DNA from: an uncultured Caryophanales bacterium
Lineage (GTDB): Bacteria > Bacillota_I > Bacilli_A > RFN20 > CAG-449
Direction of reading: 5' to 3'
Length of the DNA stretch: 42,145 bases
Assembly: GCA_945929875.1 (NCBI GenBank)
Contig: CAMEOO010000007.1
Coordinates: forward strand, 1 to 42,145
The notes beneath the pieces are model-generated. The model made no database searches, had not been told where the DNA came from, and saw only the letters and a list, made by a program, of their open reading frames with translations. Positions 9,486-20,254 of this stretch are shown piece after piece; position 1 is the first letter of the stretch; each line of letters starts with the position of its first letter. A program made the translations under genes and the position numbers.

Positions 9486-12400
9486 CTATATGATTTTCAC
9501 AAGTGGTGTGATGTCTAAACCATTTTTTTTATCTATAACTCTACTATTTTGAATTACTATATTATTTCTTTCTGCTTCTTCATTTGAAATACTAATTCTA
9601 TCAAATATAACAAGAATAATATTATCTTTTGAAAGTTTAAACAATTCTGTCATGTCTTCCCCTTTTTGATTAACTATCTTAATTTGATAATTAACGATCA
9701 ACGCTTCACTCTTTTCATAATTTGCAAATACGTTTTCTTGAGCGATAACTATCTCTATTTGACTTCTATCAATTGAACTAATATTTTTATTTTCAAATGA
9801 TTTCATTATTTCATCTATAAACTCAGAAGAATTTAGATCTAGGCCAATAATATCGTTTGTATCAGAAATGTTATATTGAGCGTTATAATTTACTAATGAA
9901 GGTAATGTTGAAACCTTTGTTGGTTCAAGATGTATACTTATTTCATTCGTGTTGATGTTAAACTCTTTTAATACATCTATTGTAACATCGATATTATTTT
10001 CATCAAAAATCTTAAATCTATCAATTTGTAAAGTGAACTCTTTATGGTCGTTATTAGGATGATAAACTAGATCTTGCGCTAAAATGGAATTTTTATCATA
10101 AACTCGATAGCCATCACTAACAATATGATATTCAGATATAGAAGGATCATCTTTATAATACAAAGGCAATACGATATTAGACTGATTATCATATAGTGAA
10201 TAATAACTGTCGATATTTAAATTCATTGTTTCGATAAACTCAAGATTATTATTAATGCTTAATTCGCCATATTTTATATCACTATCATATAAGCCTATTT
10301 CTTCAGTTACATCGTAAATTTTTCCATCGCGATTGACATAAGCTCTTATCGCTAATTCATTTTTGACTATCGTATTTAATTTTTCATTACTTGGGCCAAT
10401 TGCTCCTTCTGGAATCATTAGATATACACCATATAAACCAGGGATAAAGGATAAATCAATACTACTATCGCCTTCAGATGTTAATGTAATGTTATCTAAG
10501 TAATTAACGATAGAGAAACTAGAAGTTTTTGCTATTTCTTTTTCATTTAATTTATGTAGAGGCGAATCATCACCAGTTACCAAGGTATATCCTGAATCAG
10601 CCATCTGAAGATATTTAATGATAATTGAGCCCTTAACAAATTGAAGTTGGTAATTACTAGTGTTATCGATATAAGCACCATCTTTAAATAAAGTGATTGA
10701 ACATTTTGTTATCTCATTCTCACTAGTTGATTCTTCTACGTATCGGATTCTCTTTGAAGTTTCGATGGTAATAGTTTCTAATGCACTACTAGCTAAAGAA
10801 GTCCCATCTAAACATTCATAGCTAGTTACATTTACTTCATTTCCATCGCACAATCCTTCATAATCTTTTGGCTTCAAAACTAATAATCTAGGTATTACTG
10901 TTAGGGTTCCTTTATTTATTCTTATTGAATAATTATTAGTTACATCTACATCTAGAGAAAGAATTTGAATGTTTTCCACTGGAATAATCATCTGGAAAGA
11001 ATGACCGCTGGAAAGTTCTTGAGTGAATTCAAATGGATTTACATTAATTCTATCTAGTGGAACTAAAGATCCTTCCACTACTTCAACTTCACTTATCAAG
11101 TAATTATCTAGTTGATATTCGATAGTTTCATCAACCACCTTTAAAGTGATTTCTCTTGGTTTTATAGTAATCTTACCAGCAATAATAGAGAAATTATAGT
11201 TTTCAGTTACATCATTTACTCCATCTGACACTTTTAAGTTAGTAAATGCATTTTCATATTCTCCCGCATCGATAAAATTATGATAGTCAAATGATAATAC
11301 GTGCTGATTAATTAATGGGCAACTTAAAGAATATGTAGTAACATTATGTTCTACTCCATCATAAGTAAATTCATCTGAATCAGAAGTGACTATAACATCT
11401 AAAGGTAAAATCTTAATTGAACCTTCTAAGTAACTAGTAACAAGATAATTAAATGTCACATCATTACCAAGTTCATCATAAATAACTACTGAATTTACTT
11501 TTGCTATATTATCAGTAAGTGAATCGGATACATTAGTTGCAGACTTAGTAGAAACTAAGTAAATATAATGTCCATTTACCAAGTTAGAAGATACTCCTTT
11601 ATTTGTGGTGTGTGGCTTACCATCATAAACTACTTCAACATCTTCTGGAGATACTTTAATCTGTCTTGGTAAAATAGTAATATATCCATCACTTAAGGTA
11701 ATTGAATAATTATTTGTTACATCATTATGATTTCTATCATAGATAGTAACAGTTTTTATTTTATTAGATAAATTTGTGCATACGTTAACTTGCTCTTCAT
11801 TATAAGTAGTAAATTCTATAGTATGTGATTCTACAAGAGTTGTAGCAATATAGTTACTAGCTTTATGAATTTGTCCATCGTAAGTTTCTAGTACATCACT
11901 TGGAGCAATCTCAATATTTCGTTTATTAACTTTCAAAGTTCCTTCTAATAAAGTCACTCGATAGTTCTTAGTAACATCTTTTTCATCGTCAAAGATTTTA
12001 TAACTTGTAATTGAAACATCGTAAGTTCCTGCATCGATAACTTGCGTAGTTGTAAATTCTACTTGATGATTTTCAACTAAGGAGATACTTGAAGTAACTA
12101 ATAGGCTACTAGCTTGTTGATAATCCCCATTATAGACTAATTCTTCATCTTTAACCTTCAAGGTGATTTCTCGAGGAAGAATCTTCACATATCCTTGAGC
12201 GAAAGTAATTTCGTAATTTGAAGTTAAGTCTTTTTCTTCATCTTCAATAACTACTGATTTTATATTTGTAGTGTAAGAAGAAACGCTATTTGAAATATAC
12301 TTTACATCGATGAAACTTTTTTCTTGAAGTTCAAAACTTGATATAGTTTGTCCTAAGACTAAAGAGCCCTCTATTACTTTTATAGAAGTAGGTAAGTGAT

Positions 12401-15400
12401 TTAATCCATCATACATCACTTCTAAATACTCACTTTGAAGAGTTATCTTTCTTGGTGCAATGGTGATTTCTCCTGAAACAAAGTTGATAATATAATTCTC
12501 ACTGACATCGTTACTATATTGATCGATAAATGAATATGAAGAAACATTATTTGAGTAAGATAATACCTCATTATTCATTCCTCTAATAACATACTGATAA
12601 GAACCAGTGACTAATGAAAGATATTCATTTTCCACAATGCTACCATCTGTAACTAAATAAGTTGAATCACCATGAAGTAAGTCATCATATTCAAACTCTC
12701 TTGAACTAGTAGTAACTTCAATTTCTCGAGGATAGATAATTAAAGAGGAAGATGCATAGCTTAATATTTGATAATTTGAAGTTACATCATTTCCGTTTTC
12801 ATCTCTAATTGTAATTGATCTTGATGTATCTACTTCATTTTCAGAAGTTGAATCGCTGACATTTTTAACTTCTTTAGTCGAGGTGATTTCAATATAATGA
12901 CCCTTTAATAAGTTAATAGCTTCAGCAAGAGAAACGCTATGAACTAGTCCATCGTATTCAAAGGAAGCATCTAGAGGTTTAACATTTTCAATTTCACGTT
13001 TTAAAATTACTAAATTATTAGATGCATAATTAATTTCATAATTATCTGTTACGTCTTTATTATATGAATCTAAGATTCTAACATTTTGAATAAGATTATT
13101 TTCATAGGTGCCTGCATTAGTAAAGCTTGATGAACTGACGTTAGTAAACTTATGGCCATCAATTAGTTGTGATAATGAAGAACTAGAAACTTTGCTTACG
13201 CTATGAGTTTCTCCATCATAAACAAACTCTTGATAATTAGGTTCAATGGTTATTACTTTTGGAAGAATCTTAATCTCACCTTTTTTGAAATTAATTCTAT
13301 AATTCTTAGTGACATCATTACCTTCACTATCTTTAATAGTTAGTGAAGAAGATTCAATTACACTCTCATATGAAGAGACAACCCCTTCAACATAGTTCAC
13401 ATCGATAACTTCATTACATACAAACGAACTTATCATATGGGAGCTAAGTAAAGTAGAAGCACTTAATGAACTAGAAGAATGATAGTTTTCATCGTATTCT
13501 ACTTCTTCATAGATAGGAGTAATAGTAATATCTAATGGACTAATTGTAACTAGTCCTGGTAAACATGACACATCATAATTATTTGTAACATCTTTTTCGC
13601 CTTCTAAAATTTGATAAGAAAGAATATTATTTTCTTTATTTTCACAAGCATCAATAAAGGAATTAGTAGTTACTACTATTTGATGATTTTCTTTTGCTAA
13701 AGAAGTTGAATTAGAAGCGATTTCTCCTCTTGTTACGCTATGAGCTAAAGCATCGTAAGTAATTCCATCTAAATCGATAGGTTTAATGACGATGTATCTT
13801 TTTTCAATAATGATCGTACCAATTCCTGTAGTAATTAAGTAGTTGTCAGTGACATTTACTCCATTATTAGTGATTACTACTGATCCTTCTTTAACACTAT
13901 TTTCATATGTTCCTACATCAATTGGGCTAAGAGTGGAAACGATAGTTACTTCATCTCCTTCAAGTAAATTATCTCCTCTACCTATTGTGGTCGTTTTATT
14001 TGTGCCATCATAAACTACTTTGATATTTACTGGATAGATAGTAACTTCTCTTTGAGTAATAGTAATCTTTGCACTGCCATTAACTAAAGTAATCTCATAG
14101 TTACTTGTTTTATTTACTCCATGTTCATAGATCTTTATTAAACTTTCATCTACTGGAACATCATTTTCACTAGCGTTAATAAAGCTAGTAGAAGATTCTA
14201 CCTTAATAATTTGATTAGAAGCTAATTTTCCACTTACTAGTTCATAATCATATAGATTATGGCTCTTACCATCATAAACAACATTAACATCAGAAATAGA
14301 TACTTCAATTGGTCTCTTGTTTATAGTAATTTTACCTTCATTTAAAGTAGTGACATTATAGTTAGTAGTTACGTTATTTCCTTCTTCATCGATAATCTTT
14401 ACTCCAAGAATCTCTAAAGATCCATTAGAAATAACATCAGTGTATTTTGAAGTAGTAACAAAGAATTCGTGTCCTTCAACTAAAGAGCCAGAAACTACTT
14501 TTCCTCTAGTTGAACTATGTTCTTGTCCATCGTAAGTAAAGTTTACATCGATAGCTTGAATAGTAACATCAAGTTTAGAAATAGTGATTGTAGAATTAAC
14601 TAAATTAATATCATAGTTATTAGTTAAATCATTTCCATATTTATCATATACTCTAAAGGTTTCAATAGTGTTATTTTCATTACATACATCTTTTCTAGTT
14701 GTTGAAGTAAAGGTGTAGAATTGATTTTCCACTAGAGAAGTAGAGTTAATAAAGTTGACTTTAGAAGAGCTATGCTCTTGTCCATCGTAAGTTAATGAGA
14801 CTACTTCTGGAGTGATATCGATACTTAACTTAGTAACTGTTATTGATCCATAGTTAGTAGAAACTAGATAGTTATTAGTAACATCGATTCCATTTTCATC
14901 GTAAATAATATAGTTAACAATTTCATTATATTCTGAACTTTCCCGTACATTAGTGATTTCTAAAGAAGTAGTAACTTCAATTCTATGAGATGTAACTAAA
15001 GAAGAAGAAATAAATTCTACTTCATTAACATAATGAGATTTTCCATTATATACTTCTATTATATCTAAAGGTTTAATGGTAATTTCTCTTTGAGAAATAG
15101 TAATATATCCTTTTTCTAAAGTAATAGAGTAGTTATCAGTTAATAAGTTACCTTCATTGTCATAGATCTTTACACTACCTTCAATAATTTGATTTTCTAG
15201 ATTTGAGCAAACATCTTTTTGATCCATAATTGTAGGATAAATGACAATATATTGATCTCTTGAAACAAGTGAATTAGATGAAAGAGTAGTTTCTCCTTGA
15301 TAAGTAGTATGAATTTGTCCATCATAAATAGCATCTACATCTATAGGTTTTACGCTTATTTGTAAAGGATTAATGATAATTTCTCCTGGAAGGTATTCTT

Positions 15401-18400
15401 TAACTTTATAGTTATTTGTAACATCGTTATTACTTCCATCGTAAATCTTATATCCTTTTTCTAAAATGTAATTCTCTAAAGAAGAATCTTTTACATTAGT
15501 TATTTTTACTGAGGTATCTAATACGATTAAAGAATGTCCATCAACTAAATTAGTCGCACTTCCTGAAGTTGCTTTAACTTCTTTACCAGAATAAATAGCA
15601 TTAACATCATCTGGCTTAATTGAGATTTCTCTTTGAGAAATTAATAATTTTCCACTTTCTAAAGTAATAGAATAGTTAGTTGTTATATCTTCTCCGCTAG
15701 AAGAATAAATGACTAAAGAAGATGGATTAAATGATACTTCATATGGCAAAACGCTACTATCTATTAAATTAACATTAGTAAAGTAATCTTCACTAGAATA
15801 AGAAGAGATGTAATCTCCACTAGCTAATGAAGAAGAAACAAGTTCATAGCTAGATAATGTATGACTATTTCCATCATAAATCACTTTTTCATCTTGAGGT
15901 TTGATTGTTATTTCTTTAGGTAGCACTTCAACTTTGCAAGAAGAATTCTTTAAAGTGATCTTGTAGTTACTAGTCACATCATTACCATCTTTATCTCTAA
16001 TGATAAATGAAGAACTATCTAATTCAAAGTTATTATTAGAATCTCTAACATTCTTAAATGAGTCATTATAAGAAATAATATGAGAATAGATTAATTGATC
16101 ATCTAAAGTAATAAATGAATCTAAGACATGTTCATTTCCATCGTAGACAAATGATAAATCGGAAGTTTCAATTTCAATCTCTCTTTGATAGACAACTAAG
16201 CTTGAAGTAAGTGTATCAACAATTTCGTAATATTCTGTTACATTATTTCCATCTTTATCGTAGATTTTAATACTTTCAGCAATAATTTCGTTGTTATCAA
16301 TCTTTCCAACGTTAGTTATCGATTGAGTTGTTTCTAATTGAATATAATGATTTTCAACAAGTTCATATAAGGATGATGAGCTAGTAATTCCTCTATTTAC
16401 TGAGTAACTTTGTCCATTATAAACAGCCTCTAGAGCTTCTGGTTCAATGATGATTGGACGTTTAGTGATATTAAATGAACCTGTATCAGGTGTAATATTA
16501 TAGTTATTTAAATCAATTACTTCGTGATTTTGATCATATATTTTAACTGATCCATCTACTATGCTATTAGTTTTAACTTCTCCAGTAGGAATAATTTGAT
16601 GATCAAAAGGAGTTTGTAAAGTAATGTATTGACCTTCAACTAAATTATTAGCTTCTCCATAAATAATTGGATGAGTTATTCCATCGTAAACTCCTTCATA
16701 GTCTTGAGGTTTGATGGTAATATCTCTTTGAGTAATAGTAATCTTTGCACTGCCATTAGCAAGAGTAATCTCATAGTTACTTGTTTTATTTACTCCATGT
16801 TCATAGATCTTTATTAAACTTTCATCTACTGGAACATCATTTTCACTAGCGTTAATAAAGCTAGTAGAAGATTCTACCTTAATAATTTGATTAGAAGCTA
16901 ATTTTCCACTTACTAGTTCATAATCATATAGATTATGGCTCTTACCATCATAAACAACATTAACATCAGAAATAGATACTTCAATTGGTCTCTTGTTTAT
17001 AGTAATTTTACCTTCATTTAAAGTAGTGACATTATAGTTAGTAGTTACGTTATTTCCTTCTTCATCGATAATCTTTACTCCAAGAATCTCTAAAGATCCA
17101 CTAGAAATAACATCAGTGTATTTTGAAGTAGTAACAAAGATTTGATGAGTGTCCACTAAAGAGCCAGCAACTACTTCCCCTATTGTTGAATCGTGTTCTA
17201 AACCATCGTAAGTGTAAGTCACATTACTAGCTTTAACAGAAAGATCTTGCTTCTTTATCTCAAAAGTATTAGATAGTAAAACAAAGTGATAATTTAAAGT
17301 TTGATCAACATCTTCTTCATTTAATACTTTAATGGAAGATAAACTAACATAATTCTCATATTTTCCAGCATTTATAAACTCATCTGAAATAATATCATTA
17401 AAATGATGCCCTTCTACTAATTGACTACTAGTGTCACTAGAAACTTTAGTAGTAGTCATAAATGAGCCAGAATATGTTAAGCTTTTTGCTTCAGGTTTTA
17501 CATAAACTGTCTTTTGATTTACTAGTACGTTTCCGTTATAAATAGTTATTTCATAATTCTCAGTTAAATCTACTTCATTATAGATAATTTTTACATTGGA
17601 ATATTTATTTTCTATAGAAATAACATTCCCATCTAAGAGGTTAACGTCTTTAAAAGAAGTACTATCAAAGGAAACTATATGAGAGGAAACTAATGAGCCT
17701 TCAAGAACTTGATAATTGTCAAAGTGATGTTCTTTTCCATCGTAAGTGAAAGTAGCACTTTCACTTTGAAGAGTAATAGGTCTTTTTGTAATAGTGATAT
17801 AACCTATTTCTTTTCCGACAACCTTATAGTTTTTAGTTACATCTACTCCATATTCATCTTTAATAATATATGAAGCTATTTGATTTTCGAGATTTTCACA
17901 TACATTAATTTGACTATTATTTGTCGATGTAACAAAAATTTGATGACCAGATAGTAAACTACTTAAACTAGTAGTTTCTCCATTTATCGCTGTATGAGTA
18001 AGTCCATCATAAATTACATTGACATCTTCTGGCTTAATTACAATTTCTTTAGGATTAATTGTCATTTTAGAAGATTCTTCATCAACTTTTAAAGCATAGC
18101 AATTTGTCAATAATGAATTGTTATTAATTGACCAAGAAAGAACTTCAATCTTTTGAGAAGTAACTTCTTCTCCTTCATAACTAACATTCTTAACTTTACT
18201 TAAATCAACAAATAATTTGTGACCTTCGTGAAGTTTTGAATCATTGAGGAATTTATAACTAGTAAAGGTATGTTCTTGTCCATCATAAGTAAATTGATTT
18301 TCACTAGTAAAGGAAATGGTTATTTCATATTTATTTATCGTTAATGTGCCTGTTTGTAAAGTAACATTATAATTTCTTGTTACTTCTTTATTATCTTGAT

Positions 18401-20210
18401 TTAAAATTTTATATTCTAAAATTGAAATATTACCATCTTTATTTTCATCGACATAAACAATTTCATTTGTTTTAAATGAAACAGTATGAGAATCTAGTAA
18501 TCCTTCGTTTTTATTTTCTAGTGAGTTTAATATTTCAATTTCATCAAGCGTGTGAGCTTCATTATCAAAAGTAATCGCTCCGTCTTTAGGTTTAAGAGTA
18601 ACATTTCTTTTATTTACATTAATTAATAAATTATCATTTGTCACTTCAAAGACAAAATTAGATGAATCGAGAAGTTGATTCTCTTTATCAAAAATCTGAT
18701 AGCTATCAACTATTATTTGATATTCACCTACAGCAATTACTTCATTATCTGAAAAATATGTATATTTCAAATTTTCATAGTCGTATCCATAGTATTGTAA
18801 ATTAATATTAAAACTAAATAAATCTATTAAATTAGTATTATCTTTATTCTTTTCTAAATTATTTACGCAAGAATAACTTACTTCAATTCCTTTTCCATCA
18901 TATGTCTTGTTATTATCATAGTCAAAACTAACATTGACATATCTAGGTAATACGCTTAACATTCCATAAGTATAAGAATTTTCATCTATGAGATAGTTAT
19001 TAGTAACATCTACTTCTACTTCATCTATCTTTCGATAGATCTTAAATGATAATAAGTTAGAATATGTTCCAACATTCTTATTATCTACATTATTATTTTG
19101 GTCTAATTTAATATAATCTCCAGAAACTAAATCAGTTGCATAATTTTTAGTTTCACTAATTTCGTCAATAACAAATTGAACGTTGTCATAACTCTTTTCT
19201 CCTGAAGCCGTATAAAAATGAACTCCTTCTTTTTGATTGATCGAGAAAGTATTATTAATCACTTCAGTATTATATAAAGAAGAGACATCTTCACCACTCT
19301 CACTATAAACTGTATAATCATCTATTATTGCTGTATAGTTTCCAATAGACATTACAGAAGAAACTTCTTTTCCATTTTCATCTTCATAATGAGATTTTGT
19401 TATTTCAATATAGTCCCCACTAGATAAAGATGGATTATCTTCTTGAGTGTAGATAGTCTTTTCTAAATATGATACTTCTTCTCCATTATATATAGTATTT
19501 TCTACAGGAGTAGAAATAGATAAATTAGCTTGGTTAATTTTAACACTTCTTTTTGGAGTATGTATATTATAAAGAGAAGTGACATTTTGATTATCTTGAT
19601 TTGTAATAATAATATCATCAATTTTAGCACTAGTTTCTAAAATGATATCCCCGTTACTATCCCTATCAAAATCAATATCAAAAGAATTAAGTTGATCACC
19701 ACTTACAAGGGTTGTTTTCTCATAACTATCAGGATCAGGAATTTCTTCGTAATTTCCATCCGCAATTACATAATTAACTTTATCAAATTTACCATAAGAG
19801 ATTTCATTATCATCAATAAAAATTGTAATCTCTTTAGGTTTAATCTCAAATTCTTGAGTTTTGCTATAAACGGATTTACCAAAGAAGTTTTTACTAACCG
19901 CTCGAACTTCATAAGTTCCTGGCATAGTTGGTTTTTCTTTAGTCCATTCTCCATTAGATGTTCGATATTCATAATCGACATTTGCTAAAACTGCTTTTGT
20001 AGAATTACCTTCTATTACTTCATCTCCATAAACAAAAGAAGGAGAAATATCAATATCGCCGACAATAAGACCTTTTGTCGCCATATATGTACCAGTAAGA
20101 ACTAATCCTACTGACGCTAAAGATATAATTAGTCCACGAAAACGATAAGCACCTTGAAAGATCTTTTTTGTTTTCATGAGTCTTTTTACATATTTTTGAT
20201 ATCTAGACAT
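9486..20210 (-). CDS. Giant MBG-like repeat surface protein, ~3574 aa, N-terminal signal anchor
   Basis: Uninterrupted ORF. N-terminal basic cytoplasmic stub + TM (FRGLIISLASVGLVLTGTYMATKGLI), then roughly 34 repeats of [IV]-x-[IV]-x-P-x(n)-YDG-x-x-H ... N-Y-x-[IV] ... I-x-I. ATG at 20210 (MSRYQKY) has AAAGGAG upstream, preferred over the 20234 start. Confidence 0.95.
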   Translation of the reverse strand: MSRYQKYVKRLMKTKKIFQGAYRFRGLIISLASVGLVLTGTYMATKGLIVGDIDISPSFVYGDEVIEGNSTKAVLANVDYEYRTSNGEWTKEKPTMPGTYEVRAVSKNFFGKSVYSKTQEFEIKPKEITIFIDDNEISYGKFDKVNYVIADGNYEEIPDPDSYEKTTLVSGDQLNSFDIDFDRDSNGDIILETSAKIDDIIITNQDNQNVTSLYNIHTPKRSVKINQANLSISTPVENTIYNGEEVSYLEKTIYTQEDNPSLSSGDYIEITKSHYEDENGKEVSSVMSIGNYTAIIDDYTVYSESGEDVSSLYNTEVINNTFSINQKEGVHFYTASGEKSYDNVQFVIDEISETKNYATDLVSGDYIKLDQNNNVDNKNVGTYSNLLSFKIYRKIDEVEVDVTNNYLIDENSYTYGMLSVLPRYVNVSFDYDNNKTYDGKGIEVSYSCVNNLEKNKDNTNLIDLFSFNINLQYYGYDYENLKYTYFSDNEVIAVGEYQIIVDSYQIFDKENQLLDSSNFVFEVTNDNLLINVNKRNVTLKPKDGAITFDNEAHTLDEIEILNSLENKNEGLLDSHTVSFKTNEIVYVDENKDGNISILEYKILNQDNKEVTRNYNVTLQTGTLTINKYEITISFTSENQFTYDGQEHTFTSYKFLNDSKLHEGHKLFVDLSKVKNVSYEGEEVTSQKIEVLSWSINNNSLLTNCYALKVDEESSKMTINPKEIVIKPEDVNVIYDGLTHTAINGETTSLSSLLSGHQIFVTSTNNSQINVCENLENQIASYIIKDEYGVDVTKNYKVVGKEIGYITITKRPITLQSESATFTYDGKEHHFDNYQVLEGSLVSSHIVSFDSTSFKDVNLLDGNVISIENKYSNVKIIYNEVDLTENYEITIYNGNVLVNQKTVYVKPEAKSLTYSGSFMTTTKVSSDTSSQLVEGHHFNDIISDEFINAGKYENYVSLSSIKVLNEEDVDQTLNYHFVLLSNTFEIKKQDLSVKASNVTYTYDGLEHDSTIGEVVAGSLVDTHQIFVTTSKYTDVISSGSLEILGVKIIDEEGNNVTTNYNVTTLNEGKITINKRPIEVSISDVNVVYDGKSHNLYDYELVSGKLASNQIIKVESSTSFINASENDVPVDESLIKIYEHGVNKTSNYEITLANGSAKITITQRDITIKPQDYEGVYDGITHPIIYGEANNLVEGQYITLQTPFDHQIIPTGEVKTNSIVDGSVKIYDQNHEVIDLNNYNITPDTGSFNITKRPIIIEPEALEAVYNGQSYSVNRGITSSSSLYELVENHYIQLETTQSITNVGKIDNNEIIAESIKIYDKDGNNVTEYYEIVDTLTSSLVVYQREIEIETSDLSFVYDGNEHVLDSFITLDDQLIYSHIISYNDSFKNVRDSNNNFELDSSSFIIRDKDGNDVTSNYKITLKNSSCKVEVLPKEITIKPQDEKVIYDGNSHTLSSYELVSSSLASGDYISSYSSEDYFTNVNLIDSSVLPYEVSFNPSSLVIYSSSGEDITTNYSITLESGKLLISQREISIKPDDVNAIYSGKEVKATSGSATNLVDGHSLIVLDTSVKITNVKDSSLENYILEKGYKIYDGSNNDVTNNYKVKEYLPGEIIINPLQISVKPIDVDAIYDGQIHTTYQGETTLSSNSLVSRDQYIVIYPTIMDQKDVCSNLENQIIEGSVKIYDNEGNLLTDNYSITLEKGYITISQREITIKPLDIIEVYNGKSHYVNEVEFISSSLVTSHRIEVTTSLEITNVRESSEYNEIVNYIIYDENGIDVTNNYLVSTNYGSITVTKLSIDITPEVVSLTYDGQEHSSSKVNFINSTSLVENQFYTFTSTTRKDVCNENNTIETFRVYDKYGNDLTNNYDINLVNSTITISKLDVTIQAIDVNFTYDGQEHSSTRGKVVSGSLVEGHEFFVTTSKYTDVISNGSLEILGVKIIDEEGNNVTTNYNVTTLNEGKITINKRPIEVSISDVNVVYDGKSHNLYDYELVSGKLASNQIIKVESSTSFINASENDVPVDESLIKIYEHGVNKTSNYEITLVNGSAKITITQREVTIYPVNIKVVYDGTNKTTTIGRGDNLLEGDEVTIVSTLSPIDVGTYENSVKEGSVVITNNGVNVTDNYLITTGIGTIIIEKRYIVIKPIDLDGITYDALAHSVTRGEIASNSTSLAKENHQIVVTTNSFIDACENKENNILSYQILEGEKDVTNNYDVSCLPGLVTISPLDITITPIYEEVEYDENYHSSSSLSASTLLSSHMISSFVCNEVIDVNYVEGVVSSYESVIESSSLTIKDSEGNDVTKNYRINFKKGEIKILPKVITIEPNYQEFVYDGETHSVSKVSSSSLSQLIDGHKFTNVSSSSFTNAGTYENNLIQNVRILDSYNKDVTDNYEINYASNNLVILKREIENVKPLDASFEYDGLVHSVSLAEAINLLKGHYIEITSTKEVKNVSDSTSENEVDTSRSITIRDENGNDVTSNYQILSYASSSLIIYPREIEVTTSSREFEYDDLLHGDSTYLVTDGSIVENEYLSLVTGSYQYVIRGMNNEVLSYSNNVSSYSFIDQYSNDVSENYIINFVSGEITIAPRKITLQSEYLEVMYDGLNHLPTSIKVIEGSLVLGQTISSFELQEKSFIDVKYISNSVSSYTTNIKSVVIEDEEKDLTSNYEITFAQGYVKILPREITLKVKDEELVYNGDYQQASSLLVTSSISLVENHQVEFTTTQVIDAGTYDVSITSYKIFDDEKDVTKNYRVTLLEGTLKVNKRNIEIAPSDVLETYDGQIHKASNYIATTLVESHTIEFTTYNEEQVNVCTNLSNKIKTVTIYDRNHNDVTNNYSITLSDGYITILPRQIKVSPEDVEVVYDGKPHTTNKGVSSNLVNGHYIYLVSTKSATNVSDSLTDNIAKVNSVVIYDELGNDVTFNYLVTSYLEGSIKILPLDVIVTSDSDEFTYDGVEHNVTTYSLSCPLINQHVLSFDYHNFIDAGEYENAFTNLKVSDGVNDVTENYNFSIIAGKITIKPREITLKVVDETIEYQLDNYLISEVEVVEGSLVPLDRINVNPFEFTQELSSGHSFQMIIPVENIQILSLDVDVTNNYSIRINKGTLTVIPRLLVLKPKDYEGLCDGNEVNVTSYECLDGTSLASSALETITIETSKRIRYVEESTSENEITKCSITLFKDGAYIDNTSNYQLQFVKGSIIIKYLQMADSGYTLVTGDDSPLHKLNEKEIAKTSSFSIVNYLDNITLTSEGDSSIDLSFIPGLYGVYLMIPEGAIGPSNEKLNTIVKNELAIRAYVNRDGKIYDVTEEIGLYDSDIKYGELSINNNLEFIETMNLNIDSYYSLYDNQSNIVLPLYYKDDPSISEYHIVSDGYRVYDKNSILAQDLVYHPNNDHKEFTLQIDRFKIFDENNIDVTIDVLKEFNINTNEISIHLEPTKVSTLPSLVNYNAQYNISDTNDIIGLDLNSSEFIDEIMKSFENKNISSIDRSQIEIVIAQENVFANYEKSEALIVNYQIKIVNQKGEDMTELFKLSKDNIILVIFDRISISNEEAERNNIVIQNSRVIDKKNGLDITPLVKII
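14047..14464 (-). repeat. Near-identical internal duplication, copy A (~418 bp)
   Basis: Matches 16723-17140 at offset 2676 bp with only a few mismatches noticed (e.g. taactaaag vs tagcaagag; tccattag vs tccactag). Confidence 0.9.
16723..17140 (-). repeat. Near-identical internal duplication, copy B (~418 bp)
   Basis: See copy A at 14047-14464. Confidence 0.9.
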
Positions 20211-20254
20211 GTTTCTTTCTCCTTTCTTTTCCATAATTTAAATTTTAATAATTA

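Larger units (their letters stand above)
10840..19540 (-). repeat. Array of ~34 MBG-like (Ig-fold-like) protein repeats, ~90 aa each
   Basis: Counted by eye from the translation via YDG/YNG/YSG-x-x-H motifs. Boundaries and count are approximate. Confidence 0.8.

Noticed and set aside
9486-9900. Sortase (LPxTG) or C-terminal TM anchor in the giant protein
   Set aside because: The C-terminus (...VIDKKNGLDITPLVKII) shows no LPxTG, no hydrophobic stretch and no basic tail.
10840-19540. CRISPR-like or tandem DNA repeat array
   Set aside because: Periodicity is at protein level (~90 aa) inside a single ORF with diverged DNA units.
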